Part shown: one piece after another, positions 55,225 through 63,610 of the stretch
How the letters are laid out: each line of letters starts with the position of its first letter
Numbering within the stretch: the first letter of the stretch is position 1
NCBI RefSeq assembly: GCF_002631205.1
Contig: NZ_PDLO01000010.1
Coordinates: 56,914-120,913, forward strand
Reading direction: 5' to 3'
Length of the DNA stretch: 64,000 nt
Origin: Neolewinella marina
Lineage (GTDB): Bacteria > Bacteroidota > Bacteroidia > Chitinophagales > Saprospiraceae
Made by a program: the position numbers and the translations under genes
Notes under the pieces: generated by a model
Database searches by the model: none
Told to the model about the DNA's origin: nothing
Seen by the model: the letters and a program-made list of their open reading frames with translations, nothing else

Positions 55225-55737
55225 ATGGATATCCTGAAAGCGGCAACGGACTGGGGGAAGGCCGAAGTCTTCTCCGCCCAGTTCTTCATCCTGTTCGGCG
55301 TCCTGTTCCTGCTGGCCAGCGCGGGGTTCTGGCAGCTGGGGAAAACCGACCTGGCCCGGGCGTATGTCGTCCCTGTGCTGGTCGCGGGGGTACTGCTCCT
55401 GGTCATCGGACTGGGGCTGTACTTCACGAACCAGTCCCGGCTCACAAATTTCGCGGCGGCGTACGACAGCGATGCCTCGGCCTTTGTGGAGGCTGAAATT
55501 GCCCGGACCGAGCGCACCCTGAAGGAGTACCAGCTCGTAGTGCTGAAGGTGATCCCCCTGATCATCGTGGTGGCGGCCCTGTTGATCGTCTTCCTCGACC
55601 AGCCGAACTGGCGGGCCATCAGCATCACCTGCATTGCCATGATGGCGGTAATTTTATTGATCGACACCAACGCCCACGCCCGGATCGAAGCGTACCACGG
55701 GCAGTTGGAGATGGCCCTGGTACAACTCAAAAGCTAG
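55225..55737 (+). CDS. Four-helix membrane protein, hypothetical
   Basis: 170 residues from ATG 55225 (the longer frame upstream is SDR shadow). Hydrophobic segments lie at about 18-36, 46-66, 103-122 and 128-145, with a cytosolic stretch in between (SDASAFVEAEIARTERTLKEY). No family recognised. It sits 4 bases after the SDR and 5 before the AraC-type regulator, all in one direction. Confidence 0.75.
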   Translation: MDILKAATDWGKAEVFSAQFFILFGVLFLLASAGFWQLGKTDLARAYVVPVLVAGVLLLVIGLGLYFTNQSRLTNFAAAYDSDASAFVEAEIARTERTLKEYQLVVLKVIPLIIVVAALLIVFLDQPNWRAISITCIAMMAVILLIDTNAHARIEAYHGQLEMALVQLKS

Positions 55738-55742
55738 CGGAT

Positions 55743-56654
55743 ATGCAACACTTCAAAACCCTGTCCGCCTACCTGGACTACATGCAGCTGCCGGCCCCGG
55801 AGCACCCCATGCTGAGCGTCATGCTGGCCCTGGGCGACAGTCCCCTGCCGTGCCCCCGGGAGAGCTCGCCGCCGATCTCCACCGACTGCTACTCCATCAG
55901 CCTGAAGAAGATCGTCGAGGGCAACCTGAACTATGGCCGCACGGCGTACGACTTCACGAACGGAGCGATGATCTTCCTGGCCCCCCGCCAGGTGGTACAG
56001 TGGGACAGCAGCATCGTGTACGAGCAACAGGGCTTCTCCATCAACTTCCACGAGGACTTCCTCAAGGGGACGGAGCTGGCCCAGCAGATCAAGAAGTATG
56101 GCTTCTTTTCCTACTCCGCCAACGAAGCCCTCCACCTTTCGCCCAGCGAGGAAAGGCTCATCGAATCCATCGCCCACAATATCGACGTTGAATACCGCAA
56201 CAACCAGGACGCGTTCAGCAAGGACATCATCGTATCCCAGCTGAGCACCCTGCTGAAGTACGCAAACCGCTTCTACGAAAGGCAGTTCCTGCACCGGAAG
56301 GAACTCTCCAACGACCTGCTGGAGCAGTTCAACCAACTGCTGGACGAATACTTCGAGTCCGGAAAGCTACAGGATGAGGGCATCCCGAGTATCGAACAAC
56401 TGGCCGACCACCTGTCGGTCTCCCAGCGCTACCTCAGCGACACCCTCAAGAAGGAAACGGGTAAAACGACCACCGAGCACCTGCAGCTCTACCTAATCGA
56501 CGAGGCGAAGAACATCCTCCTGCAGCCCAACAAGAGCATCGCCGAGGTGGCGTACGAACTGGGGTTTGAGTACCCCCAGTATTTCTCCCGGCTGTTCAAG
56601 AAGAAGGAGGGGGTCAGCCCTTCGGAGTACCGGGAAAAGTATAAGCTGAACTAG
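55743..56654 (+). CDS. AraC family transcriptional regulator
   Basis: 303 residues. The N-terminal 180 residues form a ligand or effector domain of the cupin-like type seen in Bacteroidota AraC proteins (FTNGAMIFLAPRQVVQW). The C-terminal AraC HTH (about 205-300) has PSIEQLADHLSVSQRYLSDTLKKETGKT (read in parts) and SIAEVAYELGFEYPQYFSRLFKKKEGVSPSEYR. It probably controls the SDR operon it belongs to. AraC next to an SDR is a frequent pairing in the phylum. Confidence 0.92.
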   Translation: MQHFKTLSAYLDYMQLPAPEHPMLSVMLALGDSPLPCPRESSPPISTDCYSISLKKIVEGNLNYGRTAYDFTNGAMIFLAPRQVVQWDSSIVYEQQGFSINFHEDFLKGTELAQQIKKYGFFSYSANEALHLSPSEERLIESIAHNIDVEYRNNQDAFSKDIIVSQLSTLLKYANRFYERQFLHRKELSNDLLEQFNQLLDEYFESGKLQDEGIPSIEQLADHLSVSQRYLSDTLKKETGKTTTEHLQLYLIDEAKNILLQPNKSIAEVAYELGFEYPQYFSRLFKKKEGVSPSEYREKYKLN

Positions 56655-56974
56655 GGGGTGACGGGAGTTTGGCAGGAGTTGATCGGGGGATGGATTTAAG
56701 AGTGGTCCTTGGCACCCGCGCCCCGCCGCCACCGGTCGTCGTACAGGATGTCCAGCAGAGTCAGGATCCCGTTTCAGTTGTGGTGTGCAAATTCGGCCGG
56801 CGGTACAAGGGCCTTGGCTACCGAGGTCTGGAAGTCAACGGGGGATCAGCTTTCGAGCGGTTTGCGGCTAAGGGGAGACGTACGGTAGTCATCAGCAAAC
56901 AGCCTTTTTCTTGTCAAAAGCGTTACCTAAAAAGCTACCATCATCGTCAAGCGATTGGCGCACCGACATTAACC
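56655..56974. repeat. Gap with island repeat, copy B (module 1 only)
   Basis: Module 1 is seen at about 56731-56781 (CACCGGTCGTCGTACAGGATG, then GAGTCAGGATCCCGTTTCAG). It agrees closely with copy C and more weakly with copy A. The rest of the 320 bases has no recognised content; no gene is supported. Confidence 0.6.
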
Positions 56975-57307
56975 ATGCATACGCTGATAAAAGATAACAT
57001 TGGTCAAATTGCCGCGGCGTGTAGAAAATACGCTGTCAAAGAGCTATCCGTTTTTGGATCGGTTCTCGAGGAAAAACGGTTTGCTGCCAGCAGTGACGTG
57101 GATGTGTATGTCGATTTCGACGAAAGTAACATGAGCCTGGAGCGGTATGCGGATTGCTATTTTGCCCTGCACGCAGAGCTAGAAAATATTCTCGACAGAC
57201 CCGTCGACATAACGACCAAAAGGAGCTTGAAAAATCCATTTTTCAAGGAGGAACTGAATAGGACGAAGCAAAGTATCTTTCAACTTTCAGAAAAGATTGA
57301 TGGATAA
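56975..57307 (+). CDS. mntA: MntA-type nucleotidyltransferase antitoxin
   Basis: 110 residues from ATG 56975. A minimal nucleotidyltransferase: VKELSVFGSVLEEKRFAASSDVDVYVDF (read in parts) has the GSx10DxD signature with G28-S29 and D41/D43, and a later VDITTK supplies the third acidic position. In HepT/MntA type VII systems MntA AMPylates the HEPN toxin and so inactivates it. It overlaps hepT by 8 bases, the standard arrangement. Confidence 0.88.
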   Translation: MHTLIKDNIGQIAAACRKYAVKELSVFGSVLEEKRFAASSDVDVYVDFDESNMSLERYADCYFALHAELENILDRPVDITTKRSLKNPFFKEELNRTKQSIFQLSEKIDG

Positions 57308-57626
57308 CAAGATTAAGCAATCGCTATTTGACATTGAAAATTCCATTGAAACGGTGGGTGAGTTCATGAAGGAGGTGAACTCCTTCGATGAATATCTTAA
57401 GCACAAAATGCTTCGCAGGGCTATCGAACGGGAGATTGAAATCATCGGTGAGGCGATGAATCGAATCCTGAGAGTATACCCAGATATCAAAATACCCGAT
57501 GCAAGAAAAATAATAGCTACCCGGAATAAGATAATCCACGGATACGACGAGGTCGATGATGTGGTAATTTATGTTATTGCTACGAAGCACCTAAAGGATT
57601 TACGGGATAGTATTAGCAAACTGTAG
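57300..57626 (+). CDS. hepT: HepT-type HEPN ribonuclease toxin
   Basis: 108 residues from ATG 57300 (TTG one codon earlier). All-helical, DUF86/HepT family, with the catalytic R-x4-H-x-Y motif in TRNKIIHGYDEV and the usual N-terminal helix pair. Cleaves RNA or tRNA when free; the Tyr is the AMPylation target of MntA. Transcribed with mntA. Confidence 0.9.
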   Translation: MDNKIKQSLFDIENSIETVGEFMKEVNSFDEYLKHKMLRRAIEREIEIIGEAMNRILRVYPDIKIPDARKIIATRNKIIHGYDEVDDVVIYVIATKHLKDLRDSISKL

Positions 57627-58018
57627 TCGATCCAAGGATCATTTATGATTGGGGTTTTGGTGGGGCCCGGCTCACATGGCCAACTGCCACCGGTCGTGGT
57701 ACAGGAAAGTCAGCCGAGTCAGCATCCCGTTTCAGTTGTGTGTAAGGGCTCCCTCCACTTGCCGGTCGCGTAGCGATAGACGAGAAAAGCGAACGAGGAT
57801 CTCTACTTTCAAGCGGTTGCACCCCGGGGAAGCGTACACTTGTGCCTGCCGCAGGGCGGAAAGCCACCTTTCTTCACCTTCGGTGAGCGGCAGTGTGGGC
57901 AAATGCTTACCTTTAGCAGCTTGCTCGTTTCACCAATAACCAAATCGTAAGTTGTCAACCTCTTCCTATGCTGCAGTCTTGCAATTTCCATGTTGCCTGA
58001 ACTTACAATAGCAAAATT
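57627..58018. repeat. Gap with island repeat, copy C, and a possible transposase remnant
   Basis: Module 1 is at about 57685-57737 (CACCGGTCGTGGTACAGGAAAG, shown here in part, then GAGTCAGCATCCCGTTTCAG) and module 2 at about 57752-57815 (CACTTGCCGGTCGCG, GCGATAGACGAGAAAAGCG). On the minus strand at about 57830-57930 the translation contains ICPHCRSPKVKKGG and CGRHKC, which resembles the zinc ribbon at the start of IS1-type transposases. No intact gene is seen. Confidence 0.55.
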
Positions 58019-59230
58019 GTGATCGCAGCCGGAAAGCCAGACAACGAAGCAGCCAGGCAGGAAGCCCTCCTGGAATACCAGCTTCTGGACACATTGCCTG
58101 AAAAGGAATACGACGCCATCACAAAGTTGGCCACTCAGGTTTGTGGAGCAAAGATGTCTACGATTACCCTGGTAGACAATGACCGCCAATGGTTTAAATC
58201 CACCTACAATCTGGCAGCATCTGAAACGATCCGCACCGAGGGGTTCTGTGCGCATTGCATTCTCGATCCGCACCATCCCACAATTGTAGAAAATACCCTC
58301 AAAGACGAGCGGTTTCAGGGCAATCCCTTCACTACCGGAGAATTTGCCAATTTCCATTTTTACGCTGGTGTCCCGCTGCTATCCACTGAAGGGCTACCGG
58401 TGGGCACCCTGTGTGTTCTTGACGACCGTCCGCGTAGTCTGTCGCCGGAGCAGCAAGAATCCCTGGAAGCCCTGGCCAATCAGGTGGTTCAGCTTATGGA
58501 ACTGCGGAAGAAAGTCTTTCAGTACCAGGAGTCGGAGGAGCAACTGAAGCGGATCAATCAAAACCTGGAAGATTTTTCCTACATCGTATCCCACGATATA
58601 AAGTCGCCCCTCAACAGTATTACGCAAATGGTAGAAGCTTTCGTGGAGGATACGGAATGTACGTGGTCCACGGAATCCCAGTCATGCCTCGACCTCATCA
58701 GAGACTCTGCTACCGGCCTGGAGCAAATGATCGACAATATTTTAAAGTATTCGAAGGCGGTAAATTACCTTGAAAGCGACAGAAAGTTAATCGATCTCAA
58801 TACCTTCCTACCCGGAATTGTGAGAAGTATTAATACTTCGCCACAGGTTCAAATCGTCATTTCCCCCGACCTGCCGTCCGTTTTTTCGTCCCCAACTGCG
58901 TTGCGGCAAATTTTTGCTAACCTGGTTTCTAACTCCATTAAGTACAACGACAAATCCGAAGGGAGAATAGCCCTCAGCTGTCGTCAAATGGGTAGCGAAG
59001 AGTATAAATTTGAAGTCAGCGATAACGGGATGGGCATTCCAAAGGATAAACTGGAAAGCATCTTTGATCTATTTTATCGGGTCAACCAAAGCAGCAGCTG
59101 TATGAAGCATAGCTCGGGAGTCGGGCTGGCCATCGTGAAAAAATTGATCAACGATCTGGGGGGCAGGATAGAAGTGGAATCGGCAGTAAATGAAGGGACG
59201 ACTTTTAAGTTTTATTTGCCTTCGAGGTAA
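58019..59230 (+). CDS. GAF domain sensor histidine kinase
   Basis: 403 residues, start GTG 58019. There is no membrane segment. The GAF domain covers about 15-160 (LLDTLPEKEYDAITKLA, TLVDNDRQWFKS, GFCAHCI, FYAGVPLLSTEGLPVGTLCVLD, read in parts), then a short coiled coil and a HisKA domain with the phospho-His in DFSYIVSHDIKSPLNSI. The ATPase shows N-box ANLVSNSIKYND, DNGMGIP, FDLFYRV and SGVGLAIVKK. It has no receiver domain and no response regulator nearby, so the partner is elsewhere. Small-ligand or redox sensing by GAF is likely. Confidence 0.92.
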   Translation: MIAAGKPDNEAARQEALLEYQLLDTLPEKEYDAITKLATQVCGAKMSTITLVDNDRQWFKSTYNLAASETIRTEGFCAHCILDPHHPTIVENTLKDERFQGNPFTTGEFANFHFYAGVPLLSTEGLPVGTLCVLDDRPRSLSPEQQESLEALANQVVQLMELRKKVFQYQESEEQLKRINQNLEDFSYIVSHDIKSPLNSITQMVEAFVEDTECTWSTESQSCLDLIRDSATGLEQMIDNILKYSKAVNYLESDRKLIDLNTFLPGIVRSINTSPQVQIVISPDLPSVFSSPTALRQIFANLVSNSIKYNDKSEGRIALSCRQMGSEEYKFEVSDNGMGIPKDKLESIFDLFYRVNQSSSCMKHSSGVGLAIVKKLINDLGGRIEVESAVNEGTTFKFYLPSR

Positions 59231-59312
59231 AAGCCGCTTTACGTGGATAGGGAGTAGGGAATGGGCAGCTGGGCAGTGATGCGTCATTCCCACCAAACAG
59301 CGAAAAAACCCA

Positions 59313-59987
59313 ATGACCAACTTCAACCTCCACAAACAAAAATTCAAAACCGCCTTCAGACAAATACTGTCAGAAGGTGACAGCTACGAAATCGGCGAAG
59401 CCGCCCTGCCCGCCTACGCTCACCGGAATCCGCTGATCGACTGGCTGTTTTGGGAGCGGATCAGGGTGGCGTATGATTTTGCTGGAAGCCGGGAAGGGGG
59501 CCAAAATGTCCTTGATTTTGGGTGCGGGTCGGGCGTGCTGAGTTATCTGTTGGCGCAGAACGGGTGCTCGGTCACGGCGTGTGACGTAAATCTTAGGCCC
59601 CTGAATTTGGTGAGAAAGAAAGTAGCGTTTCCCGCCAGTATCAAATTCGTAGAAGGAGACATCCTTACCGGGGCACTGAAGGATGGTTCCTTCGACGTAA
59701 TCTTTGCCCTAGATGTGTTGGAGCACATCAACGATCTCAATCCCTACGTTGCCGCGTTCCGGAGGTTACTGAAGCCGAATGGTGTGGTTGTCGTGTCGGG
59801 ACCGACGGAGAACCTGTTCTATAAAATCGGACGGAGAATCGCCGGTAATCGGTTCACGGGAGACTACCACGTCACGAATATCGCCCACGTAAAGGCAGCC
59901 TTTGAACGGGAGATGCGGGTAACCACGCTCAAGAAACTGCTCTTTCCCGTGGTGCTGTTTGAGGTGTTTACGGCCCGTCCGGAGTAG
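59313..59987 (+). CDS. Class I SAM-dependent methyltransferase
   Basis: 224 residues. Motif I VLDFGCGSGVLSYLL near residue 69, motif II VTACDVN, an acidic post-I region and FDVIFALDVLEHINDL are typical. The C-terminal part (VVVVSGPTENLFYKIGRRIAG) matches methyltransferases of type 11/12. The substrate is unknown. Its distance to the kinase gene is 82 bases; no shared function is evident. Confidence 0.9.
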   Translation: MTNFNLHKQKFKTAFRQILSEGDSYEIGEAALPAYAHRNPLIDWLFWERIRVAYDFAGSREGGQNVLDFGCGSGVLSYLLAQNGCSVTACDVNLRPLNLVRKKVAFPASIKFVEGDILTGALKDGSFDVIFALDVLEHINDLNPYVAAFRRLLKPNGVVVVSGPTENLFYKIGRRIAGNRFTGDYHVTNIAHVKAAFEREMRVTTLKKLLFPVVLFEVFTARPE

Positions 59988-60207
59988 GAGTTAGGCGGGA
60001 GCGTTGGCTTTTGTGCGGATATGGCACCTGCGTCCGCGGCAGTTCCGAGCCGAGTCCTGTGGAGGGAAATAACCTTACTACCGTATACAGGTCTACCCTA
60101 CCCCAAAGTCAGCTGACCTCCCCAACCAGAAATCATCCTGAGTGCACGAATCTGATATTGTTTTGCTAGAACGGCCAAAGCACTTCCTTGAAGGACATCA
60201 AACCGGA

Positions 60208-61806
60208 TCACTGCCTAAACACCCTCACCGACAGGCAGCCATCTCCATGTTGCAGGGCACCGTATTGGGAGTGGGACTGAAGGCGCAGGTAAAAGTATCC
60301 CCCGCCCCAGGGTGAACTGTACTGAATGATGCATCCGTATACCCGGGCGGAAAGCGCGAGCGTGGTTCCGTCGGGGTAGGTGTAGGTTACTGTCCCGTCC
60401 GACTTAACGGTAATGGTGTTCGTTCCGGCATAGGCTGGAGTACCGTCAGGGTTAGGATAACAGGTGTTATAGGCTTCTTCACGCCACACCCCCAGCAAGG
60501 AGTCGGGCTCGCACGTCCGTGGCTTGATGGTGGCTTGTACGACCTTCTCTTCGGTAAAGCCTTCCTTGCTGGCCCTGATCGTATAGCTGAACTTTTCTTC
60601 CTTCCTGGATTTATTTTCGAAGGTGGCTGATTCACCCGTATGCTTCTTCAACTGTACGTTGGGGTTGGAGATATCGGTGATGGAAATATCACTGGAATCG
60701 AGTTGCACCGTGGTCTCCGATTGCTGGAAGTCGGGATAGGAGCCGAAGATCCGGTTCAGCTTGTTCCAGTAGCCGCGCAGGTTGCCCATGGCCCTTACTA
60801 GCAATGCGCTTCCTGCGCTCAGGCCCCCGTCCTGCGCGGTAAACGAACGGAAGGTGGGTTGGAGGTTCAGTTCGGTGCTGAGATTATCAACAAACTCATC
60901 AGCTACCACTTCAAATACGGCCTGGGTAAAGATCCAGTTGGCCGCCAGAAAGGGGAAAATGGAGTGCTTAAAGCGCAGGGCGGCCGGCCGTACCTCGGTG
61001 ATCAGCAGGTAGCCCGCCGTACCCAGCGCCAGGGCGGTACCGGCCGTGGAAAGGCCGAACGAGGCGGGGGCGAGGTAGGCGGACGCACCGGCCAGCAGCA
61101 GCATCTCGACAAACTGTTTGGATGCGTCCTTCAGTGCGATGGCTGTGTTCCCGAGGTTTCCGGCGGTGCATCCGTAAAACGCTTTGTAATCGGAACGCGG
61201 GCAATTGGACTGCCGCTTCATGGTGGTCTGGGCGTCCAGGATGGAGAAGGTGCCTTCGGCGAAGGTTCGGAACACCGCCTGGTTGGCGTGGTAGAAGGAT
61301 ATGGCTTGCCGCCGTTCGTCGGCCGTGAGCCCGCTGAATAGCTGCATCACTTCCTTGCGGTAACCTTTAAGGCTATCTACTTCTGCCTTCTCGGTTTCGG
61401 TGGTGGGGTCCAGTAAAGCGAGATCCCTCTCGAAACGCTGATTGGTGGCGGCGAGGAACTCCGCCTCGCTGGGCGCCGCCGTCTTTTGTACGCTGAACCT
61501 GATGCGCGCCAGATCGAATTCCAGAAAGTGAGTGCCCACCTCAACATCAGGTACGTAAAAGGTGAGGGTGCTGTCGGACGTACGCATCAGTTGCACGGGC
61601 AGGCCACCAAAGTCGGCGGTGTACTGCCCGCGGATGTTCCCCGCGGCGACCAGACTGACGATTTCGAAGGTGCTTACGCTGGTTTTCTCCGCCGTGATGC
61701 CCTCGCTGAATTCCTCCTTGGTGGGCGTGATTTCCGCTTCCTCTTTCTCGCAGGCTGGCAAACCGAATAGCGTGAGCAGGAGAAATAGCGACAGGAATTT
61801 GTTCAT
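60208..61806 (-). CDS. Large lipoprotein of unknown function
   Basis: 532 residues. Lipoprotein signal with lipid Cys at about 19 (LLLTLFGLPACEKEE). An N-terminal IPT/Ig-like region (about 35-115, IVSLVAAGNIRGQY, FYVPDVEVG), a helical middle (about 125-320) with two small hydrophobic stretches (LLLAGASAYLAPASF and ALALGTAGYLLI), and a C-terminal lipocalin-like part from about 440 (LLGVWREEAYNTCY, VTYTYPDGTTL, GGYFYLRL). No complete family is recognised. Its leftward promoter should lie in 61807-62041. Confidence 0.75.
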   Translation of the reverse strand: MNKFLSLFLLLTLFGLPACEKEEAEITPTKEEFSEGITAEKTSVSTFEIVSLVAAGNIRGQYTADFGGLPVQLMRTSDSTLTFYVPDVEVGTHFLEFDLARIRFSVQKTAAPSEAEFLAATNQRFERDLALLDPTTETEKAEVDSLKGYRKEVMQLFSGLTADERRQAISFYHANQAVFRTFAEGTFSILDAQTTMKRQSNCPRSDYKAFYGCTAGNLGNTAIALKDASKQFVEMLLLAGASAYLAPASFGLSTAGTALALGTAGYLLITEVRPAALRFKHSIFPFLAANWIFTQAVFEVVADEFVDNLSTELNLQPTFRSFTAQDGGLSAGSALLVRAMGNLRGYWNKLNRIFGSYPDFQQSETTVQLDSSDISITDISNPNVQLKKHTGESATFENKSRKEEKFSYTIRASKEGFTEEKVVQATIKPRTCEPDSLLGVWREEAYNTCYPNPDGTPAYAGTNTITVKSDGTVTYTYPDGTTLALSARVYGCIIQYSSPWGGGYFYLRLQSHSQYGALQHGDGCLSVRVFRQ

Positions 61807-62041
61807 GTTACGTGGGATGCATACCCGCCACCCGCGCAGGGTGGAGCAAAAGCAATGGTTGAGTGATTTAGTAGCGGCAGCCAGCGCGGGGTCAGTACCC
61901 TATTCAGCAAAAATGCTCAACTGTCTAATACCGTGGATCTGGAAAGATAGGCATAAAGGGCCAAATGACCCCGGCTGGCGGCGCTGGAAGGTTTCCCCCG
62001 CATATGTTTGCAGAACATCCGATACCGCAATGCAAAGTTAA

Positions 62042-63610
62042 TTACTGACCACTGCGCACCACCTCCACTCCCAAAAACATGACCGGATTCTCGCTAACCC
62101 GCAGTGCCTTTCCGCTGGCGGTGGTGACGTCACGCAGGATCACCCGCTCGGTGAGGATGTAGGGGTAGGGCTCGGCGTAGGAGGTGTCCTTGCGTTCGGG
62201 ATTGAAGTCGGCGAAGAGGGCCGGCCCCGGATAGTCGGCGGGCAGGTGGGCATCGTCGATGTGGAGGCCGGAGATGGTGATGGTGTCCGGCATGTAGCAT
62301 ACGTAGCCGAAATCGTGTTGTGCGGAGTAGTGGCCGTCGATCACCGCCGCGCCGCCGTTGGTGGGTACGAAGGTGCAGTCGCGCAGCCGCAGTTGGCCGC
62401 GCCAGGTACTGCCGTAATCGGAGCGGAGGTTGACGAAGCGGCCGCCGCGCACCGTGGTATTCTCCACGGTCAGGGTGCCGCTGCCAATGGCGTTGATGCC
62501 CATGTGGCCGAGGGTGGAGTTGCGGATGGTCGCGTTGGCCACCCCCTTATGGGCGTCGAAGCGGGAGAGGACACAGCCGTCGTAGACCAGGTTCTTGCAG
62601 TAGTTGGAGCCCATGATCCCCCAGTAGGTGCGGTCGTTGATGTCGTTGGTCTGGGTGCAGTTCACGAAGGAGACGTTCAGGGCCCCGTTGGCCAGGATGT
62701 CGTAGCTGCCCATGCTCACCGGGCGACCGGCCGAGCCGATGGTGGAGTAGGTCTTGTGGCCGGTCAGTACGCAGTTGCGCACCGTCACGTAGGCGCAGTT
62801 GCGCAGGTTGATGAAGCCGCCGTAGGGCGCCCCGTGCTCGCCTTCGCCGGTGATGAGGTGGGTGAGGCCGTCGACCACCACCCGCGACCGCTCGACGACG
62901 ATGTTGCGGGAGTAGTAGGTGTATTTCGATTCCGCCTGGTTGGCTACGGTGACAAAGCGTCCACCGGTGATGTAGAGGGTGTCCTCCTCGATCGGCCGGG
63001 CGGTAATCCCGGTAATGCGGTCGAAGTCCCAGATGATGGGCGTTTGGGGGTCCACCCTCCCGTCGGCGTCGACGACGAAGATGTCGGTCTGCGCCGACCC
63101 CCGGTCCTGGTTCAGTCCGTAGCGGATGTAGTGGCGCACGGAGTCGTTGGTCACCGTCACCAGGCTGGCGGCGGGCAGCTTGATCGGGAGGGTTTCCTGG
63201 CCGCGCCCCAGGCGGGTGATGCCCTCAGGCACGAAGGTCTCCTCCCGCGAGCCTATCAGAAATACCGGCGCCGAGATATTTTCCACCGCCGTATCGTCGA
63301 TGAGGAAGGTGGCGGTGCCGAAGTCGGTCGAAGTCAGTACCTCCGCCGTCCGATCCTTTCCGCCGATGTAGTAGGTGCCCTCCCCGGCCTGCACCGGCAG
63401 TTCGTGGCGATTGGCGTAGGCATGCGCTGCCCGGATGGCCGCACTGGCGTCGGTGGTGCCGTCGTCCGCGGCGCCGAAGTCGCGGTAGGTCACGTAGCCG
63501 CGTTGGCGGATGGCCGCTGCTTGCTGGGATTCCGGTTCGGCGGGCACAATCTCCTGGGCCAGGGCGGTGGCGGCGACTAAAACGAAAAGCAGAAGTAGGA
63601 GAGGACGCAT
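62042..63610 (-). CDS. Right-handed beta-helix protein, pectate-lyase-superfamily type
   Basis: 522 residues with a signal peptide (about 1-18, LLLLFVLVAATALAQ). The opening YVTYRDFGAADDGTTDASAAIRAA (read in parts) is the pectate-lyase_3/GH28-related start seen in many exported beta-helix proteins. It continues with short repeated strands (NCAYVTVRNCVLTG, NATIRNSTLGHMG, TVRGGRFVNLR) that form the helix coils. A carbohydrate-lyase or polysaccharide-binding role is plausible; catalytic residues are not obvious. Confidence 0.8.
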   Translation of the reverse strand: MRPLLLLLFVLVAATALAQEIVPAEPESQQAAAIRQRGYVTYRDFGAADDGTTDASAAIRAAHAYANRHELPVQAGEGTYYIGGKDRTAEVLTSTDFGTATFLIDDTAVENISAPVFLIGSREETFVPEGITRLGRGQETLPIKLPAASLVTVTNDSVRHYIRYGLNQDRGSAQTDIFVVDADGRVDPQTPIIWDFDRITGITARPIEEDTLYITGGRFVTVANQAESKYTYYSRNIVVERSRVVVDGLTHLITGEGEHGAPYGGFINLRNCAYVTVRNCVLTGHKTYSTIGSAGRPVSMGSYDILANGALNVSFVNCTQTNDINDRTYWGIMGSNYCKNLVYDGCVLSRFDAHKGVANATIRNSTLGHMGINAIGSGTLTVENTTVRGGRFVNLRSDYGSTWRGQLRLRDCTFVPTNGGAAVIDGHYSAQHDFGYVCYMPDTITISGLHIDDAHLPADYPGPALFADFNPERKDTSYAEPYPYILTERVILRDVTTASGKALRVSENPVMFLGVEVVRSGQ

